Below, one piece after another: positions 53,214 through 63,920 of a stretch of 64,000 nucleotides of DNA (positions within the stretch are counted from its first letter, which is position 1; each line of letters starts with the position of its first letter). Source of the stretch: Nematopogon swammerdamellus (Eukaryota > Arthropoda > Insecta > Lepidoptera > Adelidae); the NCBI GenBank assembly GCA_946902875.1, contig OX336340.1, forward strand, positions 2,333,351 through 2,397,350, read 5' to 3'. Made by a program: the position numbers and the translations under genes. The notes beneath the pieces were generated by a model. That model searched no databases. It was not told where the DNA came from and was given only the letters and a program-made list of their open reading frames with translations.

Positions 53214-54872
53214 TTGGAGTATATTGCTCAAGAAACAACAAAACATGTCAAAGCAAGTACTGAAGCAGCATTAGAATATCTGGGAAGATACGCACCACGA
53301 GGAAATGAAACCATCACTTTCAATCCTGTATCGTTCTCCGAAATTAAAACAATTATTAGAGACCTTAAATCAAAAAACTCCCAGGACTTGTGGAATGTCT
53401 CACCTAAACTACTGAAGTCACTAAGTTTTAGTCTTATAGAACCATTAATTAGTGTTATAAATCAATGCTTTGAGGACGGCATATTCCCAGATTCACTCAA
53501 AATAGCTAGGTTAGTTCCATTGTTTAAAAAGGGATGTCATAACAATATTGGAAATTATCGTCCTGTATCTTTGCTTCCTGTATTTAGTAAAGTGTTTGAA
53601 AAAGCTGTGGAAAAAAGATTAATTAATTATTTTAATGATAACAACATCTTAAACTATAAACAATTTGGATTCCGCAAGGGCAAGTCTACAGGAGATGCCA
53701 TTGCGTCAATGATAAAAGCTATAATTCAATCATTAGATAATTCTAATCACACTTATGGCATCTTCTGTGATCTATCCAAGGCATTCGACTGTGTTAGTCA
53801 TGACATAATTTTAATGAAATTAGAACATTATGGTGTAAGGGATAAAGAGTTGCGTCTTTGTAAATCATATTTGAGTACCAGAAAGCAGGTGTGTGATGTT
53901 AATGGTAATAAGTCGGGTGTAGAATCCATTTCTATGGGAGTTCCTCAAGGTTCCATACTGGGACCATTGCTCTTCTTAATCTATGTAAATGACATTTCCA
54001 GTTGTATTAAAGATGATATTGAGTTAGTAATGTTTGCCGGCGATATATCTGTAGTTTTAAAAAATAAAAACATTGCAGAATTACGTGAGTCCTTCATCAA
54101 TGTAATTCAGTCATTAAAGTGTTGGTTTGATTCCAATAACCTCTTACTCAATGTCAATAAAACAAATGTAATGCACTTTGCACTTGGAACTCACAGACGT
54201 ATTGTCAATCAGGAAATTGTTAAAACAGCAGAAGATCTGACATTACATATTTCCAAAGAAATAACCTTTTTAGGAGTAATATTTGATCGCACCCTAACTT
54301 GGAAACCTCATATAGATACGCTTGCTGGTAAGCTAAGTTCAGCTTGTTATGCCATAAAAAAAAATAAAGAATTATGTGGCATACAAGCTGCTAAAACTGT
54401 GTATTATGCTTACTTCGATAGTCTTATGTCTTATGGATTATTATTTTGGGGAAACGCGGCGGAATCTAATAGAATATTTATTCTTCAAAAAAGAGCACTG
54501 CGTTGTATACTCAGTATGAGGGCGAGGGACTCTTGTAGAAATGTATTTGATAAAATAGGAATTATGACATTACCCAGTGCTTATATTTATCAAAATATCT
54601 GCTATGCTAGGAAATATATACAGGATGCTACGCTTCACTCTGATATGCACCAGCATGATACTAGGCATAAAAATAATGTTCTAATTACGAAGCACAGGTC
54701 ATCTAAAATGTCGAAAAGTTTTGTTTGCAACAGTGTTAGATTGTATAATAAAATACCAGAAGAGGTAAAAAATCTAAATGATACTTTGTTTAAGAAACAT
54801 ATAAAATCAACTCTTGTAAAGAAAGCCTACTATACTGTAAAAGAGGCATTAGTCAACAGGACTATATCTTGA
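53214..54872 (+). CDS. LINE reverse transcriptase 3' half (Daphne/CR1-like), catalytic Asp lost
   Basis: 552-codon open frame; the first codon is TTG at the insertion junction, so this is an internal start and not a true gene start. Motifs: PVSFSEIKTIIRDLKSKNSQ, KIARLVPLFKKG, NYRPVSLLPVFSKVFEK, FGFRKGKSTGDAI, FCDLSKAFDCVSHD (first catalytic Asp), GVPQGSILGPLLF, then MFAGDISVV where the family has F-A-D-D: codon 54039-54041 is GGC, so residue 276 is Gly instead of the catalytic Asp. The C-terminus has HIDTLAGKLSSACYAIKK and FVCNSVRLYNKIPEE. The frame is otherwise intact to TGA. It continues the 5' half at 42005-43195. The missing Asp would abolish polymerisation, independently of the split. 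Confidence 0.85.
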   Translation: MEYIAQETTKHVKASTEAALEYLGRYAPRGNETITFNPVSFSEIKTIIRDLKSKNSQDLWNVSPKLLKSLSFSLIEPLISVINQCFEDGIFPDSLKIARLVPLFKKGCHNNIGNYRPVSLLPVFSKVFEKAVEKRLINYFNDNNILNYKQFGFRKGKSTGDAIASMIKAIIQSLDNSNHTYGIFCDLSKAFDCVSHDIILMKLEHYGVRDKELRLCKSYLSTRKQVCDVNGNKSGVESISMGVPQGSILGPLLFLIYVNDISSCIKDDIELVMFAGDISVVLKNKNIAELRESFINVIQSLKCWFDSNNLLLNVNKTNVMHFALGTHRRIVNQEIVKTAEDLTLHISKEITFLGVIFDRTLTWKPHIDTLAGKLSSACYAIKKNKELCGIQAAKTVYYAYFDSLMSYGLLFWGNAAESNRIFILQKRALRCILSMRARDSCRNVFDKIGIMTLPSAYIYQNICYARKYIQDATLHSDMHQHDTRHKNNVLITKHRSSKMSKSFVCNSVRLYNKIPEEVKNLNDTLFKKHIKSTLVKKAYYTVKEALVNRTIS

Positions 54873-54899
54873 GGTTCTGACTGCATAATTAGTTAGCGC

Positions 54900-55192
54900 A
54901 TGACTAGGTACTATTTGTACTCAAATTTATTTACTAACCGATTGACAACTTGATACTTCAAGTATCTTAATATTTTTATTATAATATAATTTTTTTTATT
55001 ATTTGACAATACTACGTTGTAGTATTGTCAAATAAAAATATTCAAATAATAAGTATTATGACTAGGTACTATTTGTACTCAAATTTATTTACTAACCGAT
55101 TGACAACTTGATACTTCAAGTATCTTAATATTTTTATTATAATTTTTTTTTATTATTATTTGACAATACTACGTTGTAGTATGTATACTTAT
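54900..55192. repeat. Two direct copies of ~135-150 bp LINE 3' flank
   Basis: ATGACTAGGTACTATTTGTA through ACTTGATACTTCAAGTATCT and TTTGACAATACTACGTTGTAGTAT occurs at ~54901-55035 and ~55058-55190. Each copy holds two short palindromes (GATACTTCAAGTATC; ATACTACGTTGTAGTAT). Confidence 0.85.
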
Positions 55193-55980
55193 TACTAACA
55201 TTATTGAGTTGATACAAATGACGTATCCAAAATTTGACAAAGGCTCTTTACACCTGATCCACTAAATTAAGTCCTTGCAGTCAGAACTTCAAAAACAAAA
55301 CAAAAATCTGTTTTTGATCTTGCTCTCAAGCTGTATTTTCAATCGACTGTAGGCGGTGTTATTATGTGGATAGTCACTAAATGCTTGTAAAAATTATTAT
55401 GAAAAAAAAAACCCTGCGAAGTTTCTTACCGGTTCTTCTTCGTGGGTGTAATCGAATCGGATAGAACAAATTGTGACAAATTCGAGTACAGTCATGCTGT
55501 CTAATGAATGCTTAATAAACAATATACAATAAAATATACAATATACAACGACCGCACTTTGAAGTGAATGTGCTTTTACACACATGTCCGCAGAATATCG
55601 TGAATTAGTAAATTCTAACACACGCCCGCACTTTACAGTGAAATCCCTCATTAACACACGCCGCCCGCTGTTTACGGTTATGTATATCTTCACACACGAC
55701 CGTCTTATACAAAACACCACGTCTCATTTCGTATCGCTGTAGAGTCCGCACTTTATCATAAGAACTTTATACTTATTAATTATTATTATACACAAACACA
55801 ACATCTCGGTACAAGGACAAATCCGCACCCAACAACAACGGCCCGCACATTATCATAAGTCTCGCACAAACGTCTTTTTAAACACAGATTTCTTTCAAAT
55901 TACTTTAGGGAACATTCAAACATTTATCTATCTTTTTCTAAACTATGATTTTTTATCATTCCATGTCGTCACCCTCATCA
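55193..55980. other. Intergenic DNA with irregular CGCACTTTA / ACACACG motifs
   Basis: Between 55540 and 55900 the phrase [C/G]CGCACTTT[A/G] and ACACACG recur at uneven spacing, similar in flavour to 58980-59590. No gene. Confidence 0.45.
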
Positions 55981-56630
55981 CCAAGTGTATTTGTAGAAGT
56001 ATGGGACACTCATCCAAACCAACCAAATGAGCCCAAACTCGAGGGGGTTACTAGTAACAGTTGAAGAGTTCCACTGTCCACCTCCTGACTCCATCATTAG
56101 ACCCTCGTCACTAAGTGTATTGGTAGAAGTATGGGACACTCGTCCAAACAAACCAAATGAGCCCAAACTCGAGGGGGTTACTAGTAACGGTTGAAGAATT
56201 CCACTGTACACCTCCTAACTCCATCATCAGACACTCGTCACCAAGTGTATTGGTAGAAGTATGGGACACATGTCCAAACTAACCAAATGAGCCTAAACTC
56301 GAGGGGGTTACTAGTAACGGTTGAAGAGTTCCACTGTACACCTCCTGACTCCATCATCAGACCCTCGTCACCAAGTGTATTGGTAGAAGTATGGGACACT
56401 CATCCAAACCAACCAAATGACCTCAAACTCGAGGGGGTTACTAGTAACGATTGAAGAGTTCCACTGTACACCTTCTGACTCCATCATCAGACCCTCGTCA
56501 CCAAGTGTATTGGTAGAAGTATGGGACACTCGTCCAAACTAACCAAATGAGCCCAAACTCGAGGGGGCTACTAGTAACGGTTGAAGAGTTCCACTGTCCA
56601 CCTCCTGACTCCATCATCAGACCCACGTTA
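55981..56630. repeat. 130-bp satellite, five copies
   Basis: The start phrase [C/T]AAGTGTATTGGTAGAAGT recurs at 55981, 56111, 56241, 56371 and 56501, with a terminal copy of the start at 56631: exactly 130 bases each time. Each unit includes CTCGAGGGGGTTACTAGTAA and CTGACTCCATCATCAGAC. A decayed relative lies near 27125-27200. Confidence 0.95.
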
Positions 56631-57340
56631 CCAAGTTGAAATTATCATAGTATTGTATTGTCACGAGAACTCAATGTGTGTGCAAAGTTTCATAAAAATC
56701 GGTTCAGTAGAAGTAGTTGAAAAAGTTGTCGCAAGATTTGAAACAAAGATAGAAGCAAACAAATATACGGAGTCAAGCTAAATAAAACCGTTTAATAATA
56801 AAAATCAGAACTAGCCGTTAGTTTGCGATTTTAGCGATTTTTCGTGTCAGATATGACTGGTCTATACGGTCTTGGTCGAAAACTAGACCCTTCATTGCCG
56901 TTTATGGGCCACGTGGCCGAAGGATGGGTAAATAATATGCTTGTTGTCGGTCTATGTACCTACTACGGTCTTGGCCGAAATATAGAACGATTTTCTACTT
57001 TTATAATTTAGAAAAGTCGCCGAAAATAGGTAGGTTATTAATTAATTCTCGGCCATTTCTCGGTCATGGAATTTTTTTCTGACCAAAACGCTGTGCCGAG
57101 AAATGGATACAAGGTAAACCAAAAGTACGTAAAGTAAAAGAGAACTTGAACTTGCAGCACCATTTTTTTATGGGAAGCTCGACATATGGCGCGTGCCAGA
57201 CTAACGCAGAGGCGTAGTCCGACGGCGCCCACGGGCATTCGAATATTTACGGTGTAAGACCGAAGACACCAAGAGATGCGTATATTTTTCAGGATTTTAG
57301 GAAGACACGCTTGAGGATGGGTGAGAAAATGAAATAATCG
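56631..57340. other. Intergenic repeat debris
   Basis: GTGTGCAAAGTTTCATAAAA and ATCGGTTCAGTAGAAGTAG resemble phrases common near the ends of insect transposons. No gene. Two copies of TACGGTCTTGG[T/C]CGAAA occur (56868, 56963). Confidence 0.4.
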
Positions 57341-57356
57341 ACCGGCAAAAGCTAGT
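57341..57356 (+). repeat. Helitron-like 3' end (CGGCAAAAGCTAGT)
   Basis: ACCGGCAAAAGCTAGT matches the CTAG-T terminus typical of lepidopteran Helitrons. Only the terminus is recognised. Confidence 0.4.
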
Positions 57357-57399
57357 CTTTAAGAAAGTAAGTAACAGAGGGCGAGTCCGAAGGCCGAGC

Positions 57400-58930
57400 T
57401 GCGTTCAGGAAGACCATAAACCTTCTCGAAGAAAGTAACTTCTTTGTTACTTACTTTCTTCGAAAAGGTTTATCCTCTTCCTGAACACATCTCGGCCTTT
57501 GGCCTTGCCCATAGTTACTTACTGTCTTCGAGAATGTATCGTCTTCGTGAATGCAGCTCGGCCTTCGGCCTCGCCTATAGTTACTTACTGTATTCGAAAA
57601 GGTTTATCGTCTTCCTGAAGGCAGCTCGGCCTTCGGCCTCGCCCTCTGTTACTTACTTTCTTCGAAAAGGTCATCCTCTTCCTGAACGCAGCTCGGCCTT
57701 CGGCCTCGCCCATAGTTACTTACTGTCTTCGAGAAGGTTTATCGTTTTCCTGAACGCAGCTCGGCCTTCGGCCTCACCCTCTATTACTTACTTTCTTCGA
57801 AAAGTTTACCCTCATGCTGAACGCAGCTCGGCCTTCGGCCTCGCCCATAGTTACTTACTGTCTTCGAAAAGGTTTATCGTCTTCCTGAACGCAGCTCAGC
57901 CTTCGGCCTCGCCCTCTGTTACTTACTTTCTTCGAAAAGGTTATCCTCTTCCTGAACGCAGCTCGGCCTTCGGCCTCGCCCATAGTTACTTACTGTATTC
58001 GAGAAGGTTTATCGTTTTTCTGAACGCAGCTTGGCCATCAGCCTCGGCCTCTGTTACTTACTTTCTTCGAAAAGTTTACCCTCATCCTGAACGCAGCTCG
58101 GCCTTCGGCCTCGCCCATAGTTCCTTACTTTCTTCGAAAAGGTTGTCCTCTTCCTGAACGCAGCTCGGCCTTCGGCCTCGCCCTCTGTTACTTACTTTCT
58201 TCGAAAAGGTCATCCTCTTCCTGAACGCAGCTCGGCCTTCGGCCTCGCCCATAGTTACTTACTGTCTTCGAGAAGGTTTATCGTTTTCCTGAACGCAGCT
58301 CGGCCTTCGGCCTCACCCTCTATTACTTACTTTCTTCGAAAAGTTTACCCTCATGCTGAACGCAGCTCGGCCTTCGGCCTCGCCCATAGTTACTTACTGT
58401 CTTCGAAAAGGTTTATCGTCTTCCTGAACGCAGCTCAGCCTTCGGCCTCGCCCTCTGTTACTTACTTTCTTCGAAACGGTTATCCTCTTCCTGAACGCAG
58501 CTCGGCCTTCGGCCTCGCCCATAGTTACTTACTGTATTCGAGAAGGTTTATCGTTTTTCTGAACGCAGCTTGGCCATCAGCCTCGGCCTCTGTTACTTAC
58601 TTTCTTCGAAAAGTTTACCCTCATCCTGAACGCAGCTCGGCCTTCGGCCTCGCCCATAGTTACTTACTTTCTTCGAAAAGGTTATCCTCTTCCTGAACGC
58701 AGCTCGGCCTTCGGCCTCGCCCTTTGTTACTAACTTTCTTAAAGATGGTTTATAATCTTCCTGAACGCAGCTCGGCCTTCGGCCTCGCCCATAGTTACTT
58801 ACTATCTTCGAGAAGGTTTATCGTCTCCCTGAACGCAACTTCGCCTTCGGCCTCAAAAAGTTACTCACTTTCTTCGAGACGGTTTATCGTTTACCTGAAC
58901 CCAGCTCGCCCTTAGTTACTTACTTTCTTC
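57400..58930. repeat. ~67-bp satellite (~22 copies) with 539-bp higher-order period
   Basis: The unit contains CTGAACGCAGCTCGGCCTTC + GGCCTCGCC, then [CATAG/TCTGT]TTACTTACT and TTCGAAAAGG. Two unit types alternate. TCATCCTCTTCCTGAACGCA occurs at 57671 and 58210, and the following ~430 bases repeat in order, giving a 539-base higher-order unit of eight monomers. GGCCTTCGGCC is a perfect hairpin core. Frames across it stay partly open but are repetitive and not genes. Confidence 0.95.
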
Positions 58931-58952
58931 CTTTGAAATACGAATTTCACGC

Positions 58953-58978
58953 GAGCGAAGCCGCGGGCAAAAGCTAGT
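58953..58978 (+). repeat. Helitron-like 3' terminus after satellite
   Basis: GCGAGCGAAGCCGCGGGCAA + AAGCTAGT. A GC-rich hairpin-capable stretch followed by CTAG and T matches the 3' terminus I recall for lepidopteran Helitrons. The 5' TC end was not found, so extent is unknown. Confidence 0.5.
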
Positions 58979-58979
58979 A

Positions 58980-59590
58980 AATTTATAAATTCATATAGCT
59001 GTTGGAATATCTATATTGGTTACTCAGACCGTGCAATTTTGTAAAATGCGGACGTACTTACACTCTTTAGGAATAGTAGCTATTCAAATCGCAATACTTT
59101 TATAATCTTGTTCGAAGACACTCGGACGTCCTCATAATATTAGACCATGTATACTAAAATTTTAACACATTTACTAATATCACACTTGTTACAACGTTTG
59201 ATTGAAAGGCGGACGTCCTCGTATTAGACTATGTACACCCACATCCGAAGTTCTGAACACACTTACAGTAACACACTTATTACAATATTTACCTACTTGT
59301 AAAAAGCGGACGTCCGCTTAACACAATAAATGTATACTAAATAATACACACTTTGGACTGGTGGCGCCACTTGTGGTAACACACATGAACTAAAATTTTG
59401 CGGGTATCAAATTTTTGCGACAAAAATACGGACAGTGCGGTCGTCCTTTCAAATTTTAGGTGACGTCACCAGTCGACCAATCAGATGGCGAAGATTCTAA
59501 CTGTATATTTGAAAGTAGGCATATAATATTGTGCGGACGTCCGCACAATGAGGTCGGTCCTCACTTTCAGTATTCTGGTCAAGTTTAGGT
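58980..59590. repeat. Region with repeated GCGGACGTCC motifs
   Basis: CGGACGT[A/C]C occurs at ~59050, 59124, 59211, 59308 and 59532, including the palindrome GTGCGGACGTCCGCAC at ~59531. Spacing is irregular. A similar GTGCGG-rich patch is at 41765-41990. No gene. Confidence 0.55.
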
Positions 59591-59690
59591 CCGCTTTTTA
59601 CTCTAGCCGTAAAGACACACCCTCACACACACACACACACATCAAACTTATAACACCCCTCCGTTTTTTGCGTTGGGGGTTAATAAAAAA
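59591..59690 (+). mobile_element. Right end of CCCCCGAC-end element
   Basis: CACACACACACACA then TCAAACTTATAACACCCCTC, CGTTTTTTGCGTTGGGGGTT: colinear with the right 100 bases of 42660-43119, terminus mutated to GTTGGGGG. Confidence 0.7.
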
Positions 59691-59881
59691 AGGTCGTAAC
59701 ATGACGTCACTTTTACTAAATCTCTAAAACTCTGCTCTCAGATTGCCAAAATGTGCTGAATTTTCAGTGAAGATTTAATAATATTTAGGCTATTAATTGA
59801 CACCATTTTCATCTTTTTACAATCGGGCCCAAGATTGTATGAAAGCGTATCCGTCTACTTTGGTGGCCTGCAGGGATTTTG

Positions 59882-60050
59882 GTTCATGGTTCATTTCATC
59901 ACCAGTGGTGAAATGGGATAATTTTCACCACTGGTGGTGGTATGGGAATACCATTATGTCATTTGACCACTGGTAGTCAGCTGAGAAATTGGAGTGCCAA
60001 CTGACCACCAGTGGTAAGATTTGGTGGTCAGATGGTCCGGAGCCATACAT
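59882..60050. repeat. CACCACTGGTGGTG-box element, reverse copy
   Basis: CATCACCAGTGGTGAAATGG, CACCACTGGTGGTGG, GACCACCAGTGGTAAG and the end GGTCAGATGGTCCGGAGCC mirror 40736-41045. Confidence 0.7.
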
Positions 60051-60289
60051 TTTTTTTTTACTCAAGAAAAAAACAAAGTGTAACATTATCTCAGTATTTT
60101 TTTTATTATTGCAATATGTAGTATTTTTAATTATGGAAAATGATATCAGACAGGGCCGCCATTCTGGACATTCAGGAGCAGTTGATTCGTTCGAGGTAAC
60201 TTTAGACGTCTGATTACTTTTTGAGTAATTCTAGGACGTATAGTTAAATGTGTTTGTACTAGTTTTCATCGAATTCGGATGATTGGTTT

Positions 60290-60395
60290 AAGAGTGCCTC
60301 ACCTTCTTCCGCCAAAGGATAAGCCTGGCAATTCAGAGGGGTAACGCGGCTGGCATCCTCGGCACAATCCCGGGGACAAAAGCACTAAATGAAAT
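60290..60395 (+). mobile_element. Probable LINE 3'-end fragment
   Basis: GGCAATTCAGAGGGGTAACG, CGGCTGGCATCCTCGGCAC and CCCGGGGACA before an AT-rich end resemble the C-terminal/3' region of LINEs common in Lepidoptera (GN-A-ILGT phrase). Low confidence; no other domain remains. Confidence 0.35.
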
Positions 60396-60719
60396 TTATT
60401 TTTTAAGTTAGTTTATTTCCTATGTTAGTTTATATAATTTTTAGATTAGTTAATTATTGTATGATTATTTGATATACAACATTAAAATATTATAACGTTA
60501 GAGTTATGAATTAACATTTTGTATGTACAGAAACAGAAAATATTTCAAAAAATTGTCAATTTAGTTTTAGTATCATACACATAGAGTCTAAAAACGTAAT
60601 ATCTCATAAAACAAAGTAAGTTACTCCCTTACAGATTTATTATTAGTATTGATTAGTACTAGCAGTACTAGTATAGTATGTATGTATGTCTTACAAAAAT
60701 CTATTCCTACATTATTGTA

Positions 60720-61560
60720 ATTAGATTTTAACCTTACGGTCATACAGTGTTGCTCCTTCCTTTGCCGTTGCGCAAACATCTTTTGCAAGACAAGACACTT
60801 TCGAAAATGCGCTGCACTGGAGCGAAGTTTCACAGGCTAGGACTTATCGCTCCAGGATCGCAGTCCTGATGATGTACGTGTCCCTGTCTGGCGAAACATC
60901 TGGTAAAATGTAAAAGACACTGACCACAGATCAGAGAAGTATTTTTTGTTTTAAGACACATCCTGGTCCTGTTTTAATGTGTATGCAAATTGTGTATTTA
61001 TTAGAGTTGTTTGCATTATGTTGGATTGGGTCAAGTTATAATCAATTATAATAGTTATATTGGTTAAAAAAACATTGGAAAACTGTAAGTTATTGTATTC
61101 TTAGAAGCTTTAGGCATAGCTTTTAGGCATATCGCCGCCATGACACCGCGGGCTCTCCGGTTGGGTACTTGTGGCGTCCTATGGGCACCACAAATGTTGG
61201 TGACTTCATTATTTTAGATAGGTACCTAATAAAGAATATAAAAAAATCCTTTGATTTGTAATAGTGTAAGTTTTTATTCTAATATAAAAATCATTGAAAG
61301 CTAAGTTCAAGTACTAAAATATTAAATGTTTTCTTATTCCATTAATAATTCGTTATGTCTCATATTCCTTCATTTGATTTTGAAACTTGTTTATGCTTCG
61401 TATTAAGTTTTAATTAATAATTAGTCATATTATATGGTACATAATATTGTATGATAAGAAGATTTAATTTCAAGGTTTTCGTTTTGTTATTTTTATATTA
61501 CCCTTTTTCCTCTCGGATATAATTTTTTTTTTTACCTATATTAGATGATTTTCAAAATGT
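60720..61560. repeat. Third, degenerate copy of duplication blocks C and D
   Basis: CGCTGCACTGGAGCGAAGTTTC and CAGGCTAGGA..TCGCTCCAGG match block C (18790-18860, 30560-30605). ACACCGCGGGCTCTCCGGTTGG, CTTGTGGCGTCCTATG and AAAAAAATCCTTTGATTTGT through GTTTTAATTAAT match block D (22060-22380). The MATH-BTB block is absent here. Confidence 0.75.
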
Positions 61561-61569
61561 TTGAATAGG

Positions 61570-61815
61570 ATAGAATAGAATAGAAAATCTTTATTGCACA
61601 CAAATTGAAGGAAGAAAGTAAACGACAAGAATCAAGAAATACAGGAGTGCGCAAAGGCGGACTTATCACTACACGTGATTTATTCCAGTCAACCTTTGGG
61701 TGATGAGGAATAAAATACAGAGAAAGAACTGCACGACTACAGACAGTCGCCCATTATTATTTTTATTTGAAAACACTAAAGCAATTAAAAAGGATAATTG
61801 AAGCATATTACTAAC
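61570..61815. other. Intergenic DNA, no gene
   Basis: Contains GGATAGAATAGAATAGAAAA, a short tandem similar to a phrase near 44555; otherwise unassigned. Confidence 0.4.
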
Positions 61816-61931
61816 AGATGGATGGGTGAGAAGAGCGAAAGACCGCGTGTGGTGGCGTGCCTTAGGAGAGGCCTATGTCCAGCAGTGGACCGATACAGGC
61901 TAATGATGATGAGGATGATGATGATGATGAA
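61816..61931 (+). mobile_element. RTE-type LINE 3' end with (GAT)n tail
   Basis: AGCGAAAGACCGCGTGTGG, GCCTTAGGAGAGGCCTATG and TCCAGCAGTGGACCGATACA followed by a GATGATGATGAGGATGATG run: the standard lepidopteran RTE 3' terminus with its microsatellite-like tail. Confidence 0.8.
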
Positions 61932-61977
61932 TAACAGATCACAGGTACGTGGCCATTTGGTGGTTAACCATTAGGTT

Positions 61978-62068
61978 TTTTTTTATGTAATCCGGTATGG
62001 GTTACTAAGTCGAAGGGGCCAAAGCACATGTTCCGACGAGCTAATTTCACCTCCGAGAAGGTAGATAG
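61978..62068 (-). mobile_element. 3' tail of tRNA-headed SINE
   Basis: TTTTTTATGTAATCCGGTAT, AAAGCACATGTTCCGACGAG and CCTCCGAGAAGGTAG match the tail of 6605-7012. Confidence 0.7.
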
Positions 62069-62194
62069 GTTCTATAATTTCTGCGATACAACAAGAAGTA
62101 TAGTATAATATATTATGTCTATCGTGATACATGCACAAAAAAAATTAAAATACAATAAAAAAATCCAAATCATTTCTAATAAAAATCATTATAA

Positions 62195-62452
62195 TTATTG
62201 TTGTTGTTGTTGTTGTTGTTTTGGTTTGGTGTTGGCTCTAGGCCTGCAAACTAATCCCACTTGGTTGGGGACCTTCGTGCAAAACCCCGCAGTCTCCAGC
62301 TACCCCAGCCAGCCTATGTCTTCCATGGAAGCCACAAGTCGACCGGGGTGTCTGCAGGCTGCTTATCCCTTAGTCGCCTTTTACGACATGCACGGGGAGA
62401 GATATAGTGGGACTATTCTTATTAAGTACCGACCCCACACAGTACATTATAA
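62195..62452 (-). mobile_element. Repeat X copy, reverse oriented
   Basis: A (TTG)n run at ~62199-62220 marks its 3' tail; on the minus strand it begins TACTGTGTGGGGTCGGTACT and has the GTCGTAAAAGGCGACTAAGG block. The body differs from the 12197 copy after ~110 bases. Confidence 0.75.
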
Positions 62453-62649
62453 TTATTGACTACACCTAATGTAAATTTTCTAATGAACTTATGACTGTTG
62501 AATGTTTATTGGAGCTATAAAGCATTTTGTATCTAATTAAATACTATTTTGAAATTCGAATTCTTATTTTAAACCAGTGGTCAAACAAATACTCGCTCCT
62601 TCATAGTCACCTTGTCCTAAAACAATACTTTGACCGATTTGGTAATATT

Positions 62650-62830
62650 GGCTATCTAGATGTGCGGTGTGACCCACCGTGCGGTCGGGCGGGGCGGGCA
62701 TATCGGCTCAAACTTCCCACAACTAGTTTATCTCGCGGTGATTAATGAAGTGTCCTCACGCTAATTGAGCGCTTCTTAACACGGCAACATTGTGACTCCC
62801 CCGGCCCGCCCCATTCCAACACCGGCCAGC
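62650..62830. other. GC-rich segment with homeodomain-like motifs
   Basis: CGGTCGGGCGGGGCGGGC, then CGCGGTGATTAATGAAGTG and CACGCTAATTGAGCGCTTC, then CCCCCGGCCCGCCCC. GATTAATGA and CTAATTGAG are homeodomain-type cores. No ORF or repeat copy elsewhere in the window. Candidate regulatory element only. Confidence 0.35.
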
Positions 62831-63080
62831 TTTTGCTAGTTTTTGTCGGTCTGTTAGAGATGTGGCGGTAGCTTAGAAGCGGCCACGAGGCAACTGTTAT
62901 AACAGGTTACAAAATTAATTAATTATTAATGGTTTTTCAAATTCGGAACCTTTACTATTATAAAGTATCGATGTTTGTGTATGTCTGTTTATTGTTTTTA
63001 ACCCCTCACACGTCAAGTATATGCCCGCGACAGTGACGACTATCGGTGAAGTAAACAAAATATGAAAACTCAGAGCTGCG

Positions 63081-63155
63081 CGGTGTTATGGCCTGACATC
63101 ACGGATGTTGTAGGTGATGTAGCCAACCGTGTTAGTTTCCATAAAAAAAAAACTT
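63081..63155 (+). mobile_element. SINE tail nested in foldback-element fragment
   Basis: GTGTTATGGCCTGACATCAC to GTTAGTTTCCATAAAAAA. It is flanked by AACTCAGAGCTGCGCG (left) and CTTAGTGGTCCCCCGACTAC (right), both pieces of the CCCCCGAC-end element, so this SINE copy interrupts that element. Confidence 0.7.
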
Positions 63156-63920
63156 AGTGGTCCCCCGACTACTTTAAGTAAGAAGTGACTACAAGGAAGT
63201 GGACTTATTCAATGACAGCTTACAGAGGGTTAAGAAGTTAACGCATGATAGATTTTTTGTGAGTATAGAGGTACACAAGTGACGGAATTCTTCCTCATCT
63301 GTTTTTATTATTTTAGTAATAGTACCATGTAATGTTTGTTTAGTTTAGGTTAGTTTGATATCTTAATTTTAGCAAGTAAATTAAACAGTTCTGTTTGAAT
63401 TTAATTAGTCATTTTTAATTAGTTTTCTATTTTAACTGTTTATTTATCAGTTTTGATTTGTTTAAATGTATTTTTCTTTCTCTCGCACTATCATATACTT
63501 AGTTTTATCTGTAGTGAGTGCTATTGTAAATTTTGTATTAATTACACTGTTGGTTACTCTAAATAAATAAATAAAATATAAATAAAAGTGTAAACGGAAA
63601 TGATGCAACGTTTTGTTGGATTCGAATTGCACGGCCAGTAAAATTAATCGTTCAAGCATGCTAAATGTGAGCTTTTTGTCACATGCCTCGACCTCCGTAC
63701 TAAACACTCCAAAATATTATATTAGATTAGAAAACTTTACTCATTCGCGGGTAAGTCTCTCAGTATCGTCAGCGCTCTATGGTGCAAAATTTTATTTTAC
63801 ACGAAAAGGTCAAATAAACGATTTATCAAATTTTTAATAATGAAGACAAGATCGGCGATACGACGCAGGCAAATATTATATCAAAAAAACTATATGTATA
63901 AGTGAAATTAAAATGTTTTG
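63156..63920. other. AT-rich intergenic DNA, no gene seen
   Basis: Only short, uninformative frames. AATAAATAAATAAAATATAAATA microsatellite-like sequence near 63560. Confidence 0.5.

Noticed and set aside
57444..58157. 237-residue repetitive protein
   Set aside because: The frame is a read-through of the 67-bp satellite; no domain, and units disrupt the frame elsewhere in the array.
55981..58930. CRISPR-like array
   Set aside because: Repeats are contiguous satellites without unique spacers, in a eukaryotic context.
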